Origin: Pseudomonadota bacterium
Lineage (GTDB): Bacteria > Desulfobacterota > Syntrophobacteria > Syntrophobacterales > Syntrophobacteraceae
Direction: 5' to 3'
Assembly: GCA_023416335.1 (NCBI GenBank)
Contig: JAEZHY010000146.1
Span: forward strand, 1 to 11,979
Length of the DNA stretch: 11,979 bases
Shown here: positions 7,304-11,979 of the stretch, in pieces
Layout of the letters: each line of letters begins with the position of its first letter
Position numbering within the stretch: the first letter of the stretch is position 1
Notes under the pieces: generated by a model
What the model was told of the DNA's origin: nothing
Database searches by the model: none
The model's input: the letters and a program-made list of their open reading frames with translations, nothing else
Program-made: the position numbers and the translations under genes

Positions 7304-7392
7304 AGTTGTGGCGCGGTTCTGACCGCGCCACCTCCATCGGGAACATTCGGTCGGAAACCGACGAACCTGCGATCTCCGAAATTACGAACATT
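7304..7392. repeat. Repeat element, copy 2 (about 90 bp)
   Basis: Second copy of the 7151-7241 element in direct orientation, 62 bp after copy 1. Its hairpins are intact: GGCGCGGT-TCTG-ACCGCGCC, and GTCGG-AAA-CCGAC, which is perfect here but has one changed base in copy 1. Confidence 0.8.
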
Positions 7393-7716
7393 ATCGATTT
7401 TCCGCGAATCCGCGCCCTCTGCATCTCCGGTTGCCGTAAACCTCCTCCGGGAGCCCCTCCATGCAATGCAGGAATTTTTTTCAACAGGAATATCCGTACC
7501 TGGAAATCACATTGTTTATAGTGCGCTGGGATTCCGTTCCTGATTGCATAGGGGAAAACAAAAGAATCCCCGGGATGCGGATAGATCTTTGAAAACCGAA
7601 TAGAAGAATTGCTCTTTCACCGGGCCGGGGGGGCGACGGGTGCTATCCGAGACTCCGATGCAACCGAAACAGGCCGGCGGTTTTCGTCGATTACGCGACC
7701 GTCTCTCCGCTCCACC

Positions 7717-7851
7717 GTGTCAGGCTTTGTCAGCTCATTTCAACCCGCGTCAGATCTCTGTTAGGCCTGTGTCAGGGTTTATCAGGGTTACAAATCTCTC
7801 CCTATCAGGATCTATCAGGCTTTGTAGGGATTTGTCAGGAGTTGTCAGGGT
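7717..7851. repeat. Helically phased array of short TGTCAGG-type motifs
   Basis: TCAG cores begin at 7720, 7730, 7750, 7772, 7782, 7805, 7815, 7835 and 7845, with degenerate versions at 7761 (TTAGG) and 7825 (GTAGGG). Spacings are 10 or 11 bp, or about twice that, so the motif falls on one face of the helix. The consensus is roughly TNTGTCAGGG. The unit is too short and continuous for a CRISPR. It lies about 470 bp upstream of the ureohydrolase operon. Confidence 0.7.
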
Positions 7852-8312
7852 TGAAAAAATTCCGGGGAAGGTGTCAATGACTGCAGAAGAGGGAACGAGG
7901 TAGGAGCGGAAAAGTCGAATTCAAAATACCGGCCGTATTGTCCCACCATCCAGTCCTATCCCCTTCCGGGAAAAGTCGGAGCATCAGCTTGTCCAATACC
8001 GGGGCGGCGCTCCTCCGAGCTTTGGTTATTGGCTATATAGCGCTTTCAGCGCACCAGAAAGATTCGACATTTTAATTTGACGGCAACGAGTTCCGGCTTG
8101 GGAATCCTGCTTTTGGAAGCTCCCGCTTCATCCACCCGGCAGAAGCCCCCCTGATCAACCCGGTACCCACCCGATTCCCTCGCACACACCACGGGATTGG
8201 CTGACCTTAATTCTTTACTGGTTATATTTTGTATTGACACTCCACTTATATAACTGACCGGGCCGCTCAAAAGATGTATAAGCTCACACATATGCGATGA
8301 GAGGGAGCACAA

Positions 8313-9311
8313 ATGGCTGACTTGTTCGAATACATAGCACCGCCGGAACTCATTCGGACATCGACACGCGAGGACCGCTTCGAAAAGAGGGTCAGTAACT
8401 GGATTACGCCATGGGACGGAAAAGAACAGTTCGACGCGGGACTCCTCATGATCCCTTTCGGCAAAGCCGCGCTCTCGGGGGCTTCCGGAGTCGCTCTCGC
8501 CCCGAACGCGCTCCGGCAGGCTTTTGTCATGAATACGACCTACAGCCCCGATTTCGACGTCGATCTGCAATCCCTGCGGGTCAGAGACCTGGGGGACGTC
8601 CGAATGCACACGACCGATATCGCCCTCTGCCATTCCAATATAAAACATGCCTCGATCGAGCTGTATGAAAGAGCCGGAGACGTCCTGGCCGTTTCCGTCG
8701 GGGGCGATCACTCCATCACCCGCCCTTTGTTGGAAGGCTACACTGAGAGCCACCCCGGCAGGAAGTTCGGCCTCATCTATTTCGATGCGCACAACGACGT
8801 GCGGGACCTGGAACAGGGGGGCCCTACCAACGGCACGCCTGTCCGGGGAATCATCGAGGGCCCTGCCGCGGTAGAAGGCAGGAACATCGCGCAGATCGGG
8901 ATTCACGGTTTCATGAATTCCTCCCATTACAAAAAGTACTGCGACGAAATGGGAATCCATATCTTTACCGCACGTCAGGTCCATAAAAGGGGCATCGAGG
9001 AAGTCATGCAAGAAGCCCTGGCGATTGCCTCCGAAGGAACGGACGGTATTTACGTATCGGTGGACATAGACGTCCTCGGCCTGCCCTACGCTTTCGGCAC
9101 CGGGGCCGCAACCGTAGAGGGAGTCAATGCCTGGGACCTGCTGGAGGCAATGTTCCTTCTGGGCAAGAACCCCATGGTCCGGGCCATGGACCTCGTCTGC
9201 ATGGATCCGCTCAGGGATTTCAAAGATCACACATTCAGGATGGGTGCGAGCATCATACTGACATTTCTAGGCGGATACGTGATCCGGAAGACCGGCGGCA
9301 GAGGCTATTAG
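8313..9311 (+). CDS. Divergent ureohydrolase (agmatinase/arginase/formimidoylglutamase family)
   Basis: This 332-residue protein keeps all six metal ligands of the binuclear Mn-type site: H133 in GGDHS, D158/H160/D162 in FDAHND, and D251/D253 in SVDIDV. Hydrolysis of a guanidino or formimino C-N bond is therefore expected, in the cytoplasm. The third family signature is unusual: after DID the usual xxDPxxxPGTG reads VLGLPYAFGTG, so the conserved DP and the Pro before GTG are lost while GTG remains. ATG 8313 has GGGAG 5 nt upstream. It starts a three-gene run with ftcD (99 nt later) and fchA. Context suggests a formimino compound (formiminoglutamate, or possibly formiminoglycine), but ftcD would already handle that, so a guanidino substrate is also possible. 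The family assignment is firm; substrate unknown. Confidence 0.9.
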   Translation: MADLFEYIAPPELIRTSTREDRFEKRVSNWITPWDGKEQFDAGLLMIPFGKAALSGASGVALAPNALRQAFVMNTTYSPDFDVDLQSLRVRDLGDVRMHTTDIALCHSNIKHASIELYERAGDVLAVSVGGDHSITRPLLEGYTESHPGRKFGLIYFDAHNDVRDLEQGGPTNGTPVRGIIEGPAAVEGRNIAQIGIHGFMNSSHYKKYCDEMGIHIFTARQVHKRGIEEVMQEALAIASEGTDGIYVSVDIDVLGLPYAFGTGAATVEGVNAWDLLEAMFLLGKNPMVRAMDLVCMDPLRDFKDHTFRMGASIILTFLGGYVIRKTGGRGY

Positions 9312-9410
9312 CGCAATTTTCCTGTCCCATTAACATGGTTTTTGCGAGGCAGAGCGAACCGGCTGAGGTGCCGGAAGTCAAATCTCCATCTCCTAATATG
9401 AGGGAGCAAT

Positions 9411-10331
9411 ATGGCGAAGCAACTCGTGGAGTGCGTGCCTAATTTCAGCGAAGGAAGAAGGCCCGAGGTTATCGAGGCAATTGTAGAACCGTTTAAAAGG
9501 AGCAAAGGCTGCGTCCTTCTGGATTACCGGGCGGACAAGGACCATAACCGCCTGGTGGTGAGCCTTGCAGGCGCTCCCGATGCATTGCGCGATCCCCTAA
9601 TCGAGGCATCCAAGGTCGCTGTGGCCCATATCGACCTCGAACACCACCGGGGAGGACATCCCAGGATCGGGGCCATCGACGTGATTCCTTTCGTTCCCCT
9701 CCGAAATATTTCCATGCAGGAATGTGTAACCCTTTCCCATGAATTCGGCCGCCGCTTTCACGAGGAGACGGGCGTGCCCGTCTACTTCTACGAAGACGCC
9801 GCATTCAGGCCCGAACGCAGGGGACTGGAAGTAATCCGTAAAGGCCAGTTCGAGGGGCTGAAAACCGAGATCGTCCGCCCCGAACGCCACCCGGACATCG
9901 GTGAACCGAAGCTCCATCCTTCCGCGGGCGCGACCGTCATCGGCGCCCGCAAGTTCCTCATCGCGTTCAATGTCAATCTCGGAACAACAGATGTCGGAAT
10001 TGCAAAGCAGATCGCGAAGACCGTCCGGGTGTCGAGCGGAGGGCTCTGCCACGTGAAAGGGATCGGTCTTTCCCTCGAGGACCGCGGCCTCGTGCAGGTG
10101 AGCATGAACATAGTCGATTACGAAAAAAACGCCCTGTACAGGGTGGTGGAACTCATACGCATGGAAGCCAGGAGATGGGGCGTTTCCCTGGTTGAAACCG
10201 AGGTCTACGGCATGCTGCCGGCGGCGGCCCTCCTGGACAGCGTCTCATATTATATGCAGATTGCAGGGTTCAATTCCGGCCAGGTAATCGAGTTAAAAAT
10301 GCTCGAGTTGATGGGAGAGAATCAGGATTAG
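9411..10331 (+). CDS. ftcD: Glutamate formimidoyltransferase (monofunctional)
   Basis: This 306-residue protein opens with VECVPNFSEGR, the hallmark N-terminus of formiminotransferases. It carries HHRGGHPRIGAIDVIPF (78-94) with the catalytic histidine at H83, and further conserved stretches VYFYEDAA, FNVNLGTTD and VKGIGLSLEDRG. It corresponds to the formiminotransferase half (N and C subdomains) of the bifunctional animal FTCD; the cyclodeaminase half is the separate next gene. Reaction: N-formimino-L-glutamate + THF gives 5-formimino-THF + glutamate, the last stage of one histidine-degradation route. The related glycine formimidoyltransferase of purine-fermenting bacteria cannot be excluded by eye. 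GAGGGAG precedes ATG 9411. No hutH, hutU or hutI is visible here, so histidine genes, if present, lie elsewhere. Confidence 0.94.
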   Translation: MAKQLVECVPNFSEGRRPEVIEAIVEPFKRSKGCVLLDYRADKDHNRLVVSLAGAPDALRDPLIEASKVAVAHIDLEHHRGGHPRIGAIDVIPFVPLRNISMQECVTLSHEFGRRFHEETGVPVYFYEDAAFRPERRGLEVIRKGQFEGLKTEIVRPERHPDIGEPKLHPSAGATVIGARKFLIAFNVNLGTTDVGIAKQIAKTVRVSSGGLCHVKGIGLSLEDRGLVQVSMNIVDYEKNALYRVVELIRMEARRWGVSLVETEVYGMLPAAALLDSVSYYMQIAGFNSGQVIELKMLELMGENQD

Positions 10332-10359
10332 CCTGCTTTTCGAAAATAAGGATTGTCCG

Positions 10360-10989
10360 ATGAAATTCGAAGAAATGACCCTTCGCGAGTACCTCACCGA
10401 GTTGGGAGCAGGAACGGCCGTTCCCGGCGGAGGCAATGTTGCGGCCCTTTGCGGAGCACTAGCAGCGGCACTGAGCACCATGGTCGCAAAGCTCACCCTC
10501 GGAAGGGAAAAATACAGGCCGGCCTGGGAGGAAGTTGGAGCTGCAAACGATAAGGCGGAGGAACTCAGGGAGCGACTGATCGCGCTGGCGCAGGAAGATT
10601 CGGATGCATACCTGAAAGTCATGGCGGGCTACCAGCTTCCGAAGACGACTGAAGCCGAGAAGGCCAGGCGCAACGAAGCAATCCAGGCTGGCCTCAAAGC
10701 GGCTGCACATGCTCCCCTCGAAACCCTGCGAGCCATGGATGACCTGATGTCCCTGGCCGACACGGTCCTCAGGAAGGGGAACCCGAACACGCTCACCGAC
10801 GCGGGGGCAGCCATCCACCTGGTTCACTCCGCGGCGTACATTGCCGCTGCGAATGTCCGGATCAACCTCGCGAGTATCGATGACAAGGTTTTTTGCGCAG
10901 AGAGCCGAAACGAAGTGCAGAATCTCCTCGAAAGCATAGAAGCGCGCTTCCACGCGGCCTGCGAGTATTTCGAGTCCAGGCTGCCATGA
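10360..10989 (+). CDS. fchA: Formimino-tetrahydrofolate cyclodeaminase (FTCD_C/FchA family)
   Basis: This 209-residue protein matches the family in length and motifs: VPGGGNVAAL (21-30), the DSDAYLKVM helix (80-88), and GNPNTLTDAGAAIHLVHS followed by AAANVRINL (140-170). Reaction: 5-formimino-THF gives 5,10-methenyl-THF + NH3, feeding one-carbon metabolism; some family members are annotated as methenyl-THF cyclohydrolases. It begins 28 nt after ftcD with AAGGA about 8 nt before ATG 10360, so the pair is almost certainly co-transcribed and the two enzymes act in sequence. Together they conserve the one-carbon unit instead of losing it as formamide. It is largely helical, with no signal peptide, so cytoplasmic. 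Confidence 0.92.
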   Translation: MKFEEMTLREYLTELGAGTAVPGGGNVAALCGALAAALSTMVAKLTLGREKYRPAWEEVGAANDKAEELRERLIALAQEDSDAYLKVMAGYQLPKTTEAEKARRNEAIQAGLKAAAHAPLETLRAMDDLMSLADTVLRKGNPNTLTDAGAAIHLVHSAAYIAAANVRINLASIDDKVFCAESRNEVQNLLESIEARFHAACEYFESRLP

Positions 10990-11084
10990 TATGCCCTTGC
11001 ACGGAGTTGAGAAAAAACACAGAGTTCCGCATACCGGCTTCAGTCGATAGGCGCGGCTTGGTTGCTCTGAGGAAATACGCCGCT

Positions 11085-11111
11085 GGTTCCCAAGGGCCGG
11101 CCCTGGGAACC
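11085..11111. repeat. Palindrome related to 7248-7273
   Basis: GGTTCCCA, one unpaired A, GGGCC/GGCCC, TGGGAACC: a strong stem with a single bulge. The flank GCCGCT (from 11079) and the first 11 bases match the palindrome at 7248, and paired positions in the centre have changed together, preserving pairing. It is a second member of a dispersed palindromic family. Confidence 0.72.
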
Positions 11112-11192
11112 CCGCCCCGGCAGGCCGGATAGTATCCGGTACGTGCTGTGCCGCTCAGGGCAACTTTTCTGAACTTTCATAAGAAGTAGTCG

Positions 11193-11210
11193 CCGGGTTC
11201 CAAAACCCGG
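11193..11210. repeat. Hairpin CCGGGTT-CCAA-AACCCGG
   Basis: A perfect 7-bp stem with a 4-nt loop, preceded by CG. It resembles the GGTTCC palindromes of this window in sequence and may be a degenerate relative. No U-tract follows, so a terminator role is doubtful. Confidence 0.55.
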
Positions 11211-11546
11211 TTTGAACGAACATGAAACTTCAATGGAAGTGCGGCAGCGACGGTAGGATGGAGGAGCGAAGCGCGGCCTGCATTTTGGGTGCCCACCACG
11301 ACTAACCGTCTACTTGTTACTTGACTTCAGTTCCCTCTCAATCCGAAGAAATTCGGAATACGAACACGACAATACCCCGCAGAAGTGGTTACATTCCTCA
11401 GTGCCCGTTAATCAGCCAGTGTAATCGTCGTTTCGAAACACCTTTCCACGAAATTGCATCACCCGAAAACTGCAAAAATCCAGCTAGATAAAATGAAAAG
11501 CTTCATCGCATCACACGTAAACCAACATGGATGAAAGGAGTCTCAA

Positions 11547-11979
11547 ATGGCAGCAGTAACAGGCGGACAACTGGTTGCAAGATTCCTTAAAAATGAGGGA
11601 GTGGACACCGTTTTTACGCTCTGCGGCGGCCACGTAATGGACATATACAACGGCTGCGTCGATGAAAATATTCGCGTAATCGATGTCAGGCACGAGCAGT
11701 CCGCCGCCCATGCCGCCGACGGATGGTCCCGGATTACCGGAAAACCGGGTGTGGCCGTAGTAACTGCAGGCCCCGGCGTGACCGATTCGGTGACCGGCGT
11801 CGCGAACGCCTTCCGGGCACAGGTCCCCATGCTCGTCATCGGCGGGCAGGCCCCCGTCAGAAACCTTCTGAAAGGCAGCCTCCAGGAACTCAACCATGTC
11901 GAACTCATGAAGCCGATCACAAAATTTGCCGCAACGGTTTACCACACGGACAGAATCCCCGAGCTGATGAGTATGGCCA
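11547..11979 (+). CDS. Thiamine-diphosphate enzyme, N-terminal part (acetolactate synthase/benzaldehyde lyase/2-hydroxyacyl-CoA lyase class), runs off the right edge
   Basis: 144 codons are visible. Seen: TGGQLVARFLKNEGVDTVF (5-23), RHEQSAAHAADGW with the cofactor-activating Glu50, VVTAGPGVTDSVTGVANAF (71-89), and VPMLVIGGQAP (93-103). These make up the N-terminal pyrimidine-binding domain of ThDP-dependent carboligases/decarboxylases of about 550 residues. The LCGGHVMDIY stretch and the HVELMKPITKF stretch are closer in style to benzaldehyde lyase and 2-hydroxyacyl-CoA lyase/oxalyl-CoA decarboxylase relatives than to anabolic IlvB, but the ThDP-binding C-terminal domain and substrate pocket are outside the window. 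A strong AAGGAG site lies about 7 nt before ATG 11547. A 557-bp gap from fchA suggests an independent transcription unit. Confidence 0.9.
   Translation, partial: MAAVTGGQLVARFLKNEGVDTVFTLCGGHVMDIYNGCVDENIRVIDVRHEQSAAHAADGWSRITGKPGVAVVTAGPGVTDSVTGVANAFRAQVPMLVIGGQAPVRNLLKGSLQELNHVELMKPITKFAATVYHTDRIPELMSMA

Larger units (their letters stand above)
6847..8312. other. 1.5-kb intergenic region rich in palindromes and repeats
   Basis: No convincing gene was found on either strand. 6847-7110 shows nothing notable. 7122-7392 holds a REP-like hairpin, two copies of a roughly 90-bp element and a palindrome between them. 7717-7851 holds a 10-bp-phased motif array. 7852-8312 is plain apart from small palindromes at 8032-8052 (GCTATATAGC and GCGCT-TTC-AGCGC) and the AT-rich leader of the ureohydrolase gene. 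Open frames here overlap the repeats and look accidental. Confidence 0.7.
10990..11546. other. Intergenic region with palindromic repeats
   Basis: These 557 bases hold no supported gene. There are palindromes at 11085-11111 and 11193-11210, and near 11250-11290 a GTAGGATGG...GAGCGAAGCGC stretch that resembles common dispersed intergenic repeats. The last 150 bases are AT-richer and must contain the promoter of the thiamine-diphosphate gene, but no -35/-10 pair with good spacing stands out. Confidence 0.65.

Noticed and set aside
7095..7484. 129-codon minus-strand frame with an RHSGESRN-like segment
   Set aside because: It is built from the REP-like hairpin and the two 90-bp repeats, read in different frames in each copy; such peptides are typical translations of dispersed repeats.
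7717..7851. CRISPR array
   Set aside because: Units of about 10 bp with no unique spacers and no cas genes in the window.
7640..7903. 87-codon plus-strand frame over the TCAGG array
   Set aside because: GTG start without a convincing ribosome site, and the 10-bp repeat period does not fit codon periodicity.
8234..8254. TTGACA and TATATAAC as a sigma-70 promoter for the ureohydrolase gene
   Set aside because: The two boxes are only about 7-9 bp apart, far from the usual 16-18 bp; neither pairs well with another box.
8046..9230. 394-codon open frame on the minus strand opposite the ureohydrolase
   Set aside because: Antisense shadow of a gene with a complete metal-binding site; no ribosome site or recognisable domain.
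11085..11210. Hairpins after fchA as rho-independent terminators
   Set aside because: They lie about 100-200 bp after the stop, lack a following T-run, and belong to a palindromic family also found elsewhere in the window.

Overview
The window looks like chromosomal DNA from a Gram-negative bacterium. It has a type IV pilus minor-pilin/PilY1 operon, Sec signal peptides, a candidate sigma-54 promoter, long intergenic gaps and several families of short palindromic repeats. Protein style and repeat content suggest a deltaproteobacterial (Desulfobacterota/syntroph-like) lineage. That is an inference from appearance; nothing here is a phylogenetic marker I could test.

Layout. (1) 1-4197, minus strand: a pilus-assembly operon read leftwards as fimT/gspH-like, pilW, pilV, pilX, a small exported protein of unknown function, then pilY1, which runs off the left edge. 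The order is close to the classical fimU-pilV-pilW-pilX-pilY1 cluster, with pilW and pilV swapped. A good sigma-54 -24/-12 match and a perfect 12+12 bp palindrome lie upstream of fimT. (2) 4972-6846, minus strand: a UvrD/PcrA/Rep-type superfamily 1 helicase with a TTG start, followed by a long imperfect inverted repeat. (3) 6847-8312: 1.5 kb without a convincing gene. It holds several palindromic or duplicated elements and a helically phased array of TCAGG-like motifs. (4) 8313-10989, plus strand: a divergent ureohydrolase (agmatinase/arginase/formimidoylglutamase family), glutamate formimidoyltransferase (ftcD) and formimino-tetrahydrofolate cyclodeaminase (fchA). (5) 10990-11546: an intergenic stretch with more palindromes. 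(6) 11547 to the right edge, plus strand: the N-terminal part of a thiamine-diphosphate enzyme of the acetolactate synthase/benzaldehyde lyase/2-hydroxyacyl-CoA lyase class.

How the genes work together. The minor pilins would form the priming complex and tip that initiates type IV pili, with PilY1 as the large tip-associated adhesin. FtcD and FchA form a two-step pathway that moves a formimino group onto tetrahydrofolate and releases ammonia, giving 5,10-methenyl-THF. The ureohydrolase next to them would be redundant if it were a formimidoylglutamase, and its third family signature is altered, so its substrate is an open question. No hutH, hutU or hutI is visible in the window.

The most interesting items are the sigma-54/palindrome control region of the pilus operon, the altered ureohydrolase beside ftcD-fchA, the unassigned exported protein between pilX and pilY1, and the 10-bp-phased array at 7717-7851.
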